DNA from: Salmonella enterica subsp. diarizonae
GTDB taxonomy: Bacteria > Pseudomonadota > Gammaproteobacteria > Enterobacterales > Enterobacteriaceae
Direction of reading: 5' to 3'
Assembly (NCBI RefSeq): GCF_008692785.1
Contig: NZ_VXJV01000001.1
Location: 620,001 to 684,000 of the forward strand
DNA length: 64,000 nt
Numbering within the stretch: position 1 is the first letter of the stretch; the number at the start of each line of letters is the position of its first letter. The notes beneath the pieces were generated by a model. It searched no databases. It worked only from the letters and a program-made list of their open reading frames with translations, and was not told the DNA's origin. Both the position numbers and the translations under genes were made by a program. This document shows, in pieces, positions 14,518 through 22,962 of the stretch.

Positions 14518-15816
14518 ATGCGTAAAATTAAAGGGTTACGTTGGTATATGATAGCACTGGTGACGGTGGGTACCGTGCTGGGCTACCTGACACGAAACAC
14601 GGTGGCGGCAGCAGCGCCGACGCTGATGGAAGAGTTACACATCTCCACCCAACAGTATTCTTATATCATCGCTGCTTATTCTGCTGCCTATACCGTTATG
14701 CAGCCTGTCGCAGGCTATGTATTAGATATTCTGGGGACAAAAATCGGTTACGCTTTCTTCGCTATCGCATGGGCCGTATTCTGCGGCGCCACCGCGCTGG
14801 CGGGAAGCTGGGGTGGCCTGGCGTTGGCGCGCGGGGCGGTAGGCGCGGCGGAAGCGGCGATGATCCCTGCGGGCCTGAAAGCCAGCTCCGAGTGGTTTCC
14901 GGCGAAAGAACGTTCTATCGCCGTGGGCTATTTTAACGTCGGTTCCTCTATTGGCGCGATGATTGCGCCACCGCTGGTGGTCTGGGCAATTGTCATGCAC
15001 AGTTGGCAGATGGCGTTCATTATCTCCGGCGTATTGAGTTTCATCTGGGCGATGTCATGGCTGCTCTTTTATAAGCATCCTCGCAACCAGAAAAAGCTGA
15101 CCGATGAAGAGCGCGATTACATTATTACTGGTCAGGAAGCGCAACATCAGACCGACAATGCGAAAAAAATGTCTGCCTTACAAATTCTGCGTAACCGCCA
15201 GTTCTGGGGCATCGCTCTGCCGCGTTTTCTGGCTGAACCGGCATGGGGAACCTTTAACGCGTGGATTCCGTTATTCATGTTTAAAGTCTATGGCTTTAAC
15301 CTGAAAGAAATTGCGATGTTCGCCTGGATGCCGATGCTGTTTGCCGATCTTGGCTGCGTTATTGGCGGTTATCTGCCGCCGTTATTCCAGCGTTGGTTCG
15401 GCGTAAACCTGATTGTTTCCCGTAAGATGGTCGTCACGCTTGGCGCTCTGCTGATGATAGGCCCAGGGATGATTGGCCTGTTCACCAGTCCGTACATTGC
15501 CATTATGTTACTGTGTATCGGCGGTTTTGCGCACCAGGCGCTCTCCGGCGCGCTGATTACGCTCTCCTCTGACGTTTTCGGGCGTAATGAAGTCGCGACA
15601 GCGAACGGCCTGACCGGGATGTCCGCCTGGCTGGCAAGTACCCTGTTCGCCCTGGTCGTCGGCGCTCTGGCGGATACTATCGGCTTTAGCCCGCTGTTTG
15701 CTGTACTGGCGGTGTTCGATCTGCTCGGCGCGTTAGTTATCTGGACGGTTTTGCAAAATAAACCCGCCAGTGAAACTACCGCCAGTCAGATACATGTTCC
15801 TGCAACACAAAGCTGA
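14518..15816 (+). CDS. exuT: Hexuronate transporter ExuT
   Basis: Major facilitator superfamily (anion:cation symporter family) importer of galacturonate and glucuronate. It is 432 aa with about 12 hydrophobic segments. The N-terminal ALVTVGTVLGYLTRNTVAAA, the loop motif AEAAMIPAGLKASSEWFP (about 115-130) and WLASTLFALVVGALAD are typical of ExuT/GudP-type carriers. It is divergent from uxaCA and followed by exuR, together forming a complete uptake, isomerase, dehydratase and regulator set. The UxaB reductase is not in this window. Confidence 0.97.
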   Translation: MRKIKGLRWYMIALVTVGTVLGYLTRNTVAAAAPTLMEELHISTQQYSYIIAAYSAAYTVMQPVAGYVLDILGTKIGYAFFAIAWAVFCGATALAGSWGGLALARGAVGAAEAAMIPAGLKASSEWFPAKERSIAVGYFNVGSSIGAMIAPPLVVWAIVMHSWQMAFIISGVLSFIWAMSWLLFYKHPRNQKKLTDEERDYIITGQEAQHQTDNAKKMSALQILRNRQFWGIALPRFLAEPAWGTFNAWIPLFMFKVYGFNLKEIAMFAWMPMLFADLGCVIGGYLPPLFQRWFGVNLIVSRKMVVTLGALLMIGPGMIGLFTSPYIAIMLLCIGGFAHQALSGALITLSSDVFGRNEVATANGLTGMSAWLASTLFALVVGALADTIGFSPLFAVLAVFDLLGALVIWTVLQNKPASETTASQIHVPATQS

Positions 15817-15853
15817 TTCCCGACAGCGTGATAACCTGTTGATATAGCAAGTC

Positions 15854-15871
15854 GGTGGGAATTATCCCACC
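15854..15871 (+). other. Hairpin between exuT and exuR
   Basis: GGTGGGA (15854-15860) and TCCCACC (15865-15871) form a 7-bp perfect stem with the loop ATTA. There is no T tract, so it is at best a weak or Rho-assisted terminator or an RNA-processing element after exuT. Confidence 0.4.
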
Positions 15872-15962
15872 CGGCAAAAAAGTGGCAAAGGATTCAAACA
15901 GGCATCCGATTCACCAGGTCCGATGGCTTTTTCGTATGGTTGCGAGTGGTGGCGCCTTTACG

Positions 15963-15980
15963 AAAGTGGTATAACAAATG
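15963..15980 (+). promoter_or_regulatory. Candidate ExuR operator upstream of exuR
   Basis: AAAGTGGTATAACAAATG matches AAATTGGTATACCAATTT (recalled consensus) at 14 of 18 positions, 30 bases before the exuR start. This suggests autoregulation. Confidence 0.55.
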
Positions 15981-16009
15981 GAATCTGCCGTATCATGCCT
16001 GGAGCGCAT

Positions 16010-16786
16010 ATGGAAATCACCGAACCACGACGTTTATATCAACAGCTTGCCGCCGATCTGAAGGCGCGTATTGAACAGGGTCTTTACCACCCTGGCGATA
16101 AACTGCCCGCAGAACGATTTATTGCCGAGGAAAAAAACGTCAGCCGTACCGTGGTTCGTGAAGCGATCATCATGCTGGAGGTGGAAGGATATGTCGAAGT
16201 CCGTAAAGGTTCCGGCATTCATGTTATTTCCAACCAGCCCAGACACTATATCGTTCCGGATGAAAAGCTGGAATTCGCCAATTATGGCCCTTTCGAACTG
16301 CTTCAGGCACGACAATTGATAGAGAGCAATATCGCCGAGTTCGCCGCGACGCAAGTCACGAAGCAAGACATCATGAAGCTGATGGAAATCCAGGAAAAAG
16401 CGCGTAATGAAAAATGTTTTCGCGACTCCGAATGGGATTTGCAATTCCATGTTCAGGTAGCGTTAGCCACGCAAAACTCCGCGTTGGCTGCCATTGTCGA
16501 TAAGATGTGGACACAACGCGTACACAACCCTTACTGGAAAAAATTGCATGATCACATTGACTTGCGCACGGTTGACAACTGGTGCGACGATCACGACCAG
16601 ATCCTGCGCGCGCTGATTCGTAAAGATCCTCACGCCGCCAAAGTGGCGATGTGGCAGCATCTGGAGAACACGAAACAGATGTTATTTAATGAAACCAGCG
16701 ATGATTTCGAATTTAATGCCGATCGCTATCTGTTTGCCGAAAATCCGGTTGTACACCTTGATACCGTCTCTGGCGGCGCAAAATAA
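16010..16786 (+). CDS. exuR: Hexuronate regulon repressor ExuR
   Basis: GntR-family (FadR subfamily) repressor of uxaCA, exuT and related operons, released by hexuronate-derived ligands. The start at 16010 ([16 protein letters not shown]) has GGAG 5 bases upstream and gives 258 aa, as in E. coli. The frame extends to 15923 but that part is not conserved and covers the putative operator. The N-terminal winged helix includes [25 protein letters not shown], and an all-helical FCD ligand domain follows (about 85-245). Confidence 0.96.
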   Translation: MEITEPRRLYQQLAADLKARIEQGLYHPGDKLPAERFIAEEKNVSRTVVREAIIMLEVEGYVEVRKGSGIHVISNQPRHYIVPDEKLEFANYGPFELLQARQLIESNIAEFAATQVTKQDIMKLMEIQEKARNEKCFRDSEWDLQFHVQVALATQNSALAAIVDKMWTQRVHNPYWKKLHDHIDLRTVDNWCDDHDQILRALIRKDPHAAKVAMWQHLENTKQMLFNETSDDFEFNADRYLFAENPVVHLDTVSGGAK

Positions 16787-17133
16787 CCGTTTTTACCGCA
16801 GCAGGCGTGTAGATGGCGTCTGCCGCGGCGCTTGGTCAGCGTAAAGTATAAAGTGTCAGCCTGTGTAAATCCTCTCGCCACCCTCCTTTGCGATAAGCAA
16901 AATCAAAGCTCAACGACGCGTAATTTCTTTAACGGACTTCGTTGACCTTTGTTACAATTAGATGCATTTTGAATTTTTGTGTGTTAGTGCTTGCTTACTT
17001 CACAACTTAACAAGGAATAGTTCAGGCCGCGAATTTGCCGTTTCCGCAACGCTGATAAAAACTCCAACTCTGTTGCGGTAGTGCAAAGCTTAGATCACCG
17101 GCGTGACGTTAACCGATTCTCCAGGAATACTGA
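16787..17133 (+). promoter_or_regulatory. Long leader region upstream of yqjA
   Basis: 347 bases without a gene. GTAAAGTATAAAG at 16841-16853 resembles a CpxR box (GTAAA-N-GTAAA), in keeping with reported Cpx control of yqjA-mzrA. GTTGACCTTTGTTACAATTA near 16941 could be promoter sequence, but the spacing of its elements is poor. No other structure is obvious. Confidence 0.35.
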
Positions 17134-17796
17134 ATGGAACTACTGACTCAATTGCTGAATGCCCTGTGGGCTCAGGACTTTGAAACTCTGGCCAATCCTT
17201 CCATGATTGGCATGTTGTATTTTGTGTTATTTATGATTTTGTTCCTGGAAAATGGGCTGCTCCCTGCCGCCTTTTTACCTGGCGACAGCCTGTTAATCCT
17301 GGTCGGCGTGCTGATCGCCAAAGGCGCAATGGGTTTTCCACAAACCATTTTGCTGCTTACCGTCGCGGCCAGCCTGGGCTGCTGGGTTAGCTATATTCAG
17401 GGCCGCTGGCTGGGGAATACCCGCACCGTGCAAAACTGGCTCTCTCATCTCCCCGCACATTATCATCAACGTGCCCACCACCTTTTCCATAAACACGGTC
17501 TGTCGGCATTATTGATAGGCCGTTTTATCGCGTTTGTCAGAACACTGCTGCCCACTATTGCCGGCATATCCGGCCTGAATAACGCGCGCTTTCAGTTCTT
17601 CAACTGGATAAGCGGCTTGTTGTGGGTGCTTATCCTGACGTCGCTGGGCTATCTGCTGGGCAAAACGCCCGTCTTTATGAAATATGAAGATCAGTTAATG
17701 TCATGCCTGATGCTGTTGCCCGTGGTGCTGCTCTTTTTTGGCCTGGCGGGTTCGCTGGTCATGCTGTGGAAAAAGAAGTATGGGAGCCGGGGATAA
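17134..17796 (+). CDS. yqjA: DedA-family membrane protein YqjA
   Basis: A 220-aa inner-membrane protein of the DedA (SNARE-associated/VTT) family. In E. coli it is needed with YghB for cell division, proton-motive-force maintenance and alkaline or drug tolerance. The DedA signature is visible: [21 protein letters not shown] (acidic residues near 39 and 51) and the membrane-embedded arginines in [16 protein letters not shown] (about 130-136). About four or five hydrophobic segments are seen. It is separated from mzrA by 3 bases, so the two are one operon. Confidence 0.95.
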   Translation: MELLTQLLNALWAQDFETLANPSMIGMLYFVLFMILFLENGLLPAAFLPGDSLLILVGVLIAKGAMGFPQTILLLTVAASLGCWVSYIQGRWLGNTRTVQNWLSHLPAHYHQRAHHLFHKHGLSALLIGRFIAFVRTLLPTIAGISGLNNARFQFFNWISGLLWVLILTSLGYLLGKTPVFMKYEDQLMSCLMLLPVVLLFFGLAGSLVMLWKKKYGSRG

Positions 17797-17799
17797 CTT

Positions 17800-18183
17800 A
17801 TGCTTAAAACACGCATAACTGCCCGACAACTCATTTGGATCAGCGCTTTTCTACTGATGCTGACCGTACTCATGGTGGCGTGGTCAACGCTGCGTCAGCA
17901 AGAGTCGACGCTAGCCATTCGCGCGGTTAACCACGGCGCCAGTATGCCTGACGGCTTTTCAGTTCTGCATCATCTGGATGCGAACGGCATTCATTTTAAA
18001 AGCATTACGCCTAAAAATGACATGCTGCTCATTACCTTCGATTCCCCTGCGCAAAGCGCCGCAGCAAAAGCGGTGCTTGATCAAACGCTTCCACACGGTT
18101 ATGTCGTCGCTCAGCAGGACGATGACAACGAAACGGTACAGTGGCTGTCCCGCTTACGGGAAAGCTCACACCGCTTTGGCTAA
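17800..18183 (+). CDS. mzrA: EnvZ/OmpR modulator MzrA
   Basis: A 127-aa inner-membrane protein with one N-terminal transmembrane segment (ISAFLLMLTVLMVAWSTL, about residues 12-30) and a periplasmic domain. In E. coli MzrA binds EnvZ and links the Cpx response to EnvZ/OmpR output. It is coupled to yqjA by a 3-base gap. The sequence is moderately diverged, and identity rests on position, length and topology as well as similarity. Confidence 0.9.
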   Translation: MLKTRITARQLIWISAFLLMLTVLMVAWSTLRQQESTLAIRAVNHGASMPDGFSVLHHLDANGIHFKSITPKNDMLLITFDSPAQSAAAKAVLDQTLPHGYVVAQQDDDNETVQWLSRLRESSHRFG

Positions 18184-18327
18184 TCTCCAGGAATCCGAAT
18201 CATATCACTCACTTTGGTGATTTCATTGTTTAATGACTATGATTAATAAAGCGGTGTTTAACCCACTGCGTTATTATCGGGATTACCGCCCCGGACAACG
18301 GGTCCGAACATAAGGGAAAGTTCAGGA

Positions 18328-18696
18328 ATGAAATACCACATCGCTTTGGCTATCACGCTTTTTACGCTTAGCGCCGGCAGCTACGCTAATACGCTTTGTC
18401 AGGAAAAAGAGCAGGATATACAAAAGGAAATTAGCTACGCTGAAAAGCACAACAATCAGCGCCGTATTGAGGGTCTGAACAAGGCGCTCAGCGAAGTACG
18501 CGCCAATTGTACTGACAGCAAGCTACGCGCCGAGCATCAGAAAAAGATCGCTGAGCAAAAAGAGGAGATAGCCGAACGCCAACGTGATTTAGCCGAGGCA
18601 AAAGCAAAAGGCGATGTGGATAAAATAGACAAACGTGAACGTAAGCTGGCCGAGGCTCAGGATGAGCTAAAAAAACTTGAGGCCAGAGACTACTAA
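18328..18696 (+). CDS. yqjC: YqjC, DUF1090 periplasmic protein
   Basis: A 122-aa small protein with a signal peptide cleaved after SAGSYA (about residue 20). The mature part is strongly helical and charged (EKEQDIQKEISYAEKHNNQ, heptad-like EAKAKGDVDKIDKRERKLAEAQDEL), so a coiled coil is likely. DUF1090 proteins have no settled function; E. coli YqjC is stress-inducible. The ATG at 18328 is preceded by AAAGTTCAGGA. It lies 41 bases ahead of yqjD. Confidence 0.93.
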   Translation: MKYHIALAITLFTLSAGSYANTLCQEKEQDIQKEISYAEKHNNQRRIEGLNKALSEVRANCTDSKLRAEHQKKIAEQKEEIAERQRDLAEAKAKGDVDKIDKRERKLAEAQDELKKLEARDY

Positions 18697-18737
18697 ATTA
18701 ACGCCAAATGTAAATACTCACTCACCTGGAGAAAACT

Positions 18738-19043
18738 ATGTCGAAAGATAACACTACGGAACATCTGCGCGCTGAGTTGAAATCCCTGACTGATACGCTT
18801 GAAGAAGTGCTGAGCTCTTCGGGCGAAAAGTCGAAAGAAGAGTTGAGTAAGATTCGTAGCAAAGCCGAGCGCGCGCTGAAAGAGAGCCGTTACCGCCTGG
18901 GCGAAACGGGTGATGTGATTGCCAAACAGACTCGCGTCGCCGCCGCCCGCGCCGATGATTATGTGCGCGAAAATCCCTGGACAGGCGTAGGCATTGGCGC
19001 CGCTGTCGGTCTGGTGTTGGGCGTACTGCTGACGCGTCGTTAA
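18738..19043 (+). CDS. yqjD: YqjD, ElaB/YgaM-type ribosome-associated membrane protein
   Basis: A 101-aa helical protein with a C-terminal transmembrane tail anchor (GVGIGAAVGLVLGVLLTRR). In E. coli YqjD and its paralogues ElaB and YgaM tether stationary-phase ribosomes to the inner membrane under RpoS control. ATG 18738 is preceded by CTGGAGAAAACT. The stop is only 2 bases from the yqjE start, giving a yqjDEK unit. Confidence 0.95.
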   Translation: MSKDNTTEHLRAELKSLTDTLEEVLSSSGEKSKEELSKIRSKAERALKESRYRLGETGDVIAKQTRVAAARADDYVRENPWTGVGIGAAVGLVLGVLLTRR

Positions 19044-19045
19044 TT

Positions 19046-19444
19046 ATGGCGGACTCTCGACAGGCACAAGGACCAGGCAAAAGCGTACTGGGTATCGGGC
19101 AGCGGATTGTCACCATTATCGTTGAGATGGTGGAAACCCGGCTGCGACTGGCGGTAGTAGAACTGGAAGAAGAGAAAGCGAACCTCTTTCAGCTTTTGCT
19201 GATGGTAGGTCTTACCATGCTCTTCGCTGCGTTTGGCTTAATGAGCCTGATGGTCCTGGTCATCTGGGCTATTGATCCTCAGTACCGTTTGAACGCGATG
19301 ATCGCGACCACCGTTGTGCTGTTAGTGCTTGCGCTAATCGGCGGCATCTGGACGTTACGCAAAGCGCGTCAGTCCACGCTATTGCGCCATACACGGCACG
19401 AACTGGCTAACGATCGGCAAATTCTGGAGGACGATCAGTCGTGA
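19046..19444 (+). CDS. yqjE: YqjE, DUF1469 (holin superfamily III-like) membrane protein
   Basis: A 132-aa protein with two central transmembrane segments (LFQLLLMVGLTMLFAAFGLM and AMIATTVVLLVLALIGGIWTL). It has an amphipathic N-terminal helix and a charged tail. It belongs to the phage-holin-like DUF1469 family; function is unknown, and it is co-expressed with yqjD. It overlaps the yqjK start by 4 bases (GTGA). Confidence 0.93.
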   Translation: MADSRQAQGPGKSVLGIGQRIVTIIVEMVETRLRLAVVELEEEKANLFQLLLMVGLTMLFAAFGLMSLMVLVIWAIDPQYRLNAMIATTVVLLVLALIGGIWTLRKARQSTLLRHTRHELANDRQILEDDQS

Positions 19445-19740
19445 GCAGCAAAGGCGAACGCGAAAAACGTAAAGCGCTGCTTCTCAGTCAGATCCAGCAG
19501 CAACGGTTGGATCTATCGGCCAGCCGTCGCGACTGGCTGGAGACCACCGGCGCTTACGATCGCGGCTGGAATACCGTGTTAAGCCTGCGCTCCTGGGCGC
19601 TGGTCGGTAGCAGCGTAATGGCCATCTGGACCATCCGTCATCCTAATATGTTGGTACGCTGGGCGAAACGCGGCCTGGGGATCTGGAGCGCATGGCGCCT
19701 GGTAAAAACTACCCTCCGTCAACAACAGCTCCGCGGTTAA
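19441..19740 (+). CDS. yqjK: YqjK-like protein
   Basis: A 99-aa basic protein that starts with GTG inside the yqjE stop (GTGA overlap), implying translational coupling. A single hydrophobic stretch (SWALVGSSVMAIWTIRHP, about 50-67) suggests membrane association, and the ends are rich in Arg, Lys and Gln. It belongs to the YqjK family (DUF) and its function is unknown. The yqjDEK trio probably acts together at the stationary-phase membrane. Confidence 0.93.
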   Translation: MSSKGEREKRKALLLSQIQQQRLDLSASRRDWLETTGAYDRGWNTVLSLRSWALVGSSVMAIWTIRHPNMLVRWAKRGLGIWSAWRLVKTTLRQQQLRG

Positions 19741-19758
19741 TGTCTTTTCTTTTATAGC

Positions 19759-19802
19759 ATCGCGCCATCAGGTTATCACCCGCTTACTCCTGATGGCGCG
19801 AT
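19759..19802. terminator. 14-bp perfect inverted repeat after yqjK
   Basis: ATCGCGCCATCAGG (19759-19772) and CCTGATGGCGCGAT (19789-19802) are exact complements with a 16-base spacer. There is no strong T tract on either side, so it is a REP-like stem or weak terminator for yqjDEK. Confidence 0.5.
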
Positions 19803-19835
19803 ACTTTCAGACACCTCGTCTCTTCAGTAATCACT

Positions 19836-19856
19836 CAAATTTTTTGAAAAAATTTG
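19836..19856. promoter_or_regulatory. Perfect 21-bp palindrome upstream of yqjF
   Basis: CAAATTTTTT, a central G, then AAAAAATTTG. It lies about 130 bases before the yqjF start. In E. coli the yqjF promoter is activated by the LysR-type regulator YhaJ, encoded nearby, so this is a candidate regulator site, but no contact data are available here. Confidence 0.4.
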
Positions 19857-19987
19857 GCAGTTTTCCTTGCTAACAATTCCTGTACGCCACGTTTATGATT
19901 CTCTCCAGCGATAACAATGACGCTCTACACCGCGCCATTGCTCATGAAAATAGCAGCAGCAGCCGAATCGGCCTCCTGGAGAATAAA

Positions 19988-20380
19988 ATGAAAAAATTAG
20001 AAGATGTTGGTGTACTGATAGCGCGTATTTTAATGCCAGTTCTGTTTATTACCGCAGGATGGGGAAAAATTAATGGCTATGCGGGCACACAACAGTATAT
20101 GGAAGCGATGGGCGTACCGGGATTCCTGCTGCCGCTCACCATACTGCTTGAGTTCGGCGGCGGTCTGGCGATTCTGCTGGGGTTCCTCACCCGAACCACT
20201 GCGCTTTTTACCGCTGGTTTTACGTTGCTGACGGCATTGATCTTCCATAGCAATTTTGCAGAAGGCGTAAACTCGCTGATGTTTATGAAAAACCTGACCA
20301 TTGCCGGCGGATTCTTATTACTGGCGTTAACCGGGCCTGGCACGTTCAGCCTTGACCGTCTGCTGAATAAAAAGTGGTAA
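19988..20380 (+). CDS. yqjF: YqjF, DoxX-family membrane protein
   Basis: A 130-aa integral membrane protein of the DoxX family with four hydrophobic segments (ARILMPVLFITAGWGKI at the N-terminus). The start at 19988 (MKKLEDVG) has GGAG 7 bases upstream and gives the E. coli length. The frame runs back to 19895 without conservation. It is a possible quinone- or thiol-linked oxidoreductase partner. The E. coli promoter responds to dinitrotoluene breakdown products via YhaJ. It sits directly upstream of yqjG (glutathionyl-hydroquinone reductase), which suggests a shared role in quinone stress. Confidence 0.94.
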   Translation: MKKLEDVGVLIARILMPVLFITAGWGKINGYAGTQQYMEAMGVPGFLLPLTILLEFGGGLAILLGFLTRTTALFTAGFTLLTALIFHSNFAEGVNSLMFMKNLTIAGGFLLLALTGPGTFSLDRLLNKKW

Positions 20381-20397
20381 GCAATCTATACTCAATT

Positions 20398-20428
20398 AAA
20401 AAAGCGAGGGAATAGCGCCTCGCTTTTG
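20398..20428 (+). terminator. Terminator between yqjF and yqjG
   Basis: AAAAGCGAGG and CCTCGCTTTT flank a GGAATAGCG-like loop. A short T run follows. Partial read-through into yqjG is possible because the yqjG start is only 20 bases away. Confidence 0.7.
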
Positions 20429-20447
20429 TCATCTGAAGGAGAGAGAC

Positions 20448-21434
20448 ATGGGACAACTGATCGATGGCGTCTGGCACGACACCTGGTATGACACCAAATC
20501 TTCCGGGGGGAAATTTCAGCGTTCAGCGTCGGCTTTCCGCAACTGGCTTACCGCTGACGGCGCGCCCGGACCTTCCGGCGAAGGCGGATTCGCCGCAGAA
20601 AAAGATCGTTACCATCTGTACGTTTCCCTTGCCTGTCCCTGGGCGCACCGCACGCTCATTTTCCGTAAACTGAAAGGCCTGGAGCCGTTTATTCCGGTTT
20701 CCGTCGTGAATCCATTGATGCTGGAAAACGGCTGGACGTTTGATGATGATTTTCCGGCGGCCACCGGCGATACACTCTATCAGCATGAATTTCTCTACCA
20801 GTTGTATCTGCACGCCGATCCGCACTACAGCGGCCGCGTCACCGTGCCGGTCTTATGGGATAAAAAGAATCATACTATCGTCAGCAACGAGTCCGCCGAA
20901 ATCATTCGTATGTTTAACTCCGCCTTCGATGGGCTGGGCGCTAAAGCCGGAGATTACTATCCACCCGCGCTACAAAGCAAAATTGACGAGTTAAACGCCT
21001 GGATTTATGACAGCGTTAATAACGGCGTTTATAAAGCAGGCTTCGCCACCAGCCAGCAAGCGTATGATGAAGCGGTAGAAAAGGTGTTTACTGCGCTGGC
21101 GCGCCTGGAGCAGATTCTCGGACAGCATCGCTATCTGACGGGCAACCAGTTGACCGAGGCGGATATCCGCTTATGGACGACCCTGGTACGCTTTGATCCG
21201 GTTTACGTGACTCATTTCAAATGCGACAAATACCGAATCAGCGACTACCTGAATCTGTATGGTTTCCTACGCGATATCTATCAAATACCGGGCATTGCTG
21301 AGACCGTTAATTTTGACCATATTCGTCACCACTATTTCCGTAGCCATAAAACGATTAACCCCACAGGTATCATTTCTATCGGACCGTGGCAGGATCTGCT
21401 CGAACCTCACGGGCGCGACGTGCGCTTTGGCTAA
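20448..21434 (+). CDS. yqjG: Glutathionyl-hydroquinone reductase YqjG
   Basis: Xi-class glutathione transferase that removes glutathione from S-glutathionyl-hydroquinones. At 328 aa it has the E. coli length. The catalytic cysteine is in ACPWAHRT (about residue 63). A thioredoxin-like N-terminal domain (about 45-160, with NESAEIIRMFN) is followed by an all-helical GST C-terminal domain (about 190-300, LTEADIRLWTTLVRFD). ATG 20448 has AAGGAGAG upstream. Confidence 0.95.
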   Translation: MGQLIDGVWHDTWYDTKSSGGKFQRSASAFRNWLTADGAPGPSGEGGFAAEKDRYHLYVSLACPWAHRTLIFRKLKGLEPFIPVSVVNPLMLENGWTFDDDFPAATGDTLYQHEFLYQLYLHADPHYSGRVTVPVLWDKKNHTIVSNESAEIIRMFNSAFDGLGAKAGDYYPPALQSKIDELNAWIYDSVNNGVYKAGFATSQQAYDEAVEKVFTALARLEQILGQHRYLTGNQLTEADIRLWTTLVRFDPVYVTHFKCDKYRISDYLNLYGFLRDIYQIPGIAETVNFDHIRHHYFRSHKTINPTGIISIGPWQDLLEPHGRDVRFG

Positions 21435-21438
21435 TTTC

Positions 21439-21458
21439 AGGCGTCCTCCAGGACGCCT
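21439..21458 (+). terminator. Short terminator-like hairpin after yqjG
   Basis: AGGCGTCC and GGACGCCT are separated by TCCA, 5 bases after the yqjG stop, followed by TATTAATTAATAT. The stem is strong but the T tract is imperfect. Confidence 0.55.
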
Positions 21459-21557
21459 TATTAATTAATATCACAAATATTTACCAGCATTTCATTCGCG
21501 GCTATTCTTAGTTTGATTACTTTAAAAACAAGTGATTGAACGATTATTGAGGCGAAA

Positions 21558-21923
21558 ATGGATTGGTATTTAAACGTTTTAAAAAATTATCTGGGATTTG
21601 GTGGCCGCGCGCGACGCAAAGAGTACTGGATGTTTATTCTGGTCAATATCATCTTTACCTTTGTGTTGGGCCTGTTGGACGCCATGCTCGGCTGGCAACG
21701 CGCCGGGGGTGAAGGCATTCTGACCACCATTTACGGCGTTCTGATCTTTTTACCGTGGTGGGCCGTGCAGTTCCGTCGTCTGCATGACACTGACCGCTCC
21801 GCATGGTGGCTACTGTTGCTACTTATCCCCATTATCGGCTGGCTTATCATCATCGCGTTCAACTGCCAGAATGGTACGCCGGGCGACAACCGCTTCGGCC
21901 CCGATCCGAAACGTTTTTCCTGA
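21558..21923 (+). CDS. yhaH: YhaH, DUF805 inner-membrane protein
   Basis: A 121-aa protein of the DUF805 family. The family motif GRARRKEYWMFIL (about 17-30) is followed by three or four hydrophobic segments, RRLHDTDRSAWWLLLLLIPIIG (about 72-93), and a C-terminal NRFGPDP signature. Function is unknown; E. coli has the close paralogue YhaI next to yhaH, which is absent here. GAGG precedes the ATG by 5 bases. Confidence 0.93.
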   Translation: MDWYLNVLKNYLGFGGRARRKEYWMFILVNIIFTFVLGLLDAMLGWQRAGGEGILTTIYGVLIFLPWWAVQFRRLHDTDRSAWWLLLLLIPIIGWLIIIAFNCQNGTPGDNRFGPDPKRFS

Positions 21924-21928
21924 TGGCG

Positions 21929-21956
21929 GCGCGGCGCCGCTTTTAAAGCGCCGCGC
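21929..21956. terminator. Bidirectional terminator between convergent yhaH and yhaJ
   Basis: GCGCGGCGC (21929-21937) and GCGCCGCGC (21948-21956) form a very GC-rich perfect stem. TATTTATTTT follows on the plus strand. It abuts the yhaJ stop. Confidence 0.7.
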
Positions 21957-21961
21957 GCTAT

Positions 21962-22858
21962 TTATTTTCCGGCGAATAGCTTAGGTATTTCCCGCAGACA
22001 CCAGGCTTTTGCCTCGCCCATACTGTCGCGCCGCCAGGCCATAATAATATCGATTTCGCTGGTCGATTCCGGGCTGACCACGCGTAGCCGCCCTTCAGCA
22101 ATATCCTGTTCCACCATCGAATACGGCATGGTCGCGACGCCAAGCCCGGCCAGCAGCGCCTGACGTTTATCTTCAATCGTGCTTACCGTCAGACGTGGCT
22201 GCTTATCCAGCAGTTGCACCGTTAATACCGGCCGCTCGCGCGCGGTATCCGCTACCGCTACGCCGCGGTATTTAACCCGCGTCACTTCCGAAAGCGGCTC
22301 CGGCTCCTGATGAATGGGGTGGTCAGGCGCGGCGACATACACATTCATTAACGTATACAACTTACGGGAGTTAATTTCCGACGACGATCGAAAATGCATA
22401 TCCGGGGCAATGACGATATCCGCCCGTCCCTGCTCAAGCCGCTCCCATGCGCCAGCCAGTACTTCGGTAATCAAGGAAAGCTGCGTATTGGCTTTGGCGG
22501 CCAGCCGGTCGATCAGCGGAAAAAAAGCAGACGTCGGTACCAGAGCTTCAGTGACCAGCGTCAGATGCGTTTCCCAACCACGGGCCAACGCTTCGGCATC
22601 CGTCGTTAACTTGTCTGCCGCTTCCAGCAATACCCGCCCGCGTTCCAGCAGCATACGACCGACGTTGGTGAATTTTGTACGATGGCCGGAGCGATCAAAC
22701 AGTACAACGTCCAACTCTTCTTCCAGCTTCTGCATGGTGTAACTCAGCGCGGAGGGTACCCGTCCCAGCTCATCTGCTGCTGCGGCAAAACTGCCCCGGC
22801 GGTCAATGGCGTCCATCACACGCAATGCTTCAAGCGTCAGCGCTCTCTCTTTAGCCAT
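21962..22858 (-). CDS. yhaJ: LysR-family regulator YhaJ
   Basis: A 298-aa LysR-type transcription factor. The N-terminal winged helix-turn-helix (about 1-65) includes RRGSFAAAADELGRVPSALSYTMQKLEEEL. The periplasmic-binding-like effector domain covers about 90-295. In E. coli YhaJ activates yqjF and senses aromatic metabolites, and in pathogenic E. coli it affects type III secretion. It is divergent from yhaK, with 104 bases between the starts. Confidence 0.95.
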   Translation of the reverse strand: MAKERALTLEALRVMDAIDRRGSFAAAADELGRVPSALSYTMQKLEEELDVVLFDRSGHRTKFTNVGRMLLERGRVLLEAADKLTTDAEALARGWETHLTLVTEALVPTSAFFPLIDRLAAKANTQLSLITEVLAGAWERLEQGRADIVIAPDMHFRSSSEINSRKLYTLMNVYVAAPDHPIHQEPEPLSEVTRVKYRGVAVADTARERPVLTVQLLDKQPRLTVSTIEDKRQALLAGLGVATMPYSMVEQDIAEGRLRVVSPESTSEIDIIMAWRRDSMGEAKAWCLREIPKLFAGK

Positions 22859-22962
22859 AGCGTTCTCATTCAGGAAATTTGAACATACCGGGCAGAATAT
22901 CTGGCTAACAATACAGCGTCCAGCCCCTTAACATAAAAGGGAGTAAAGAGAGGTTAATAACG

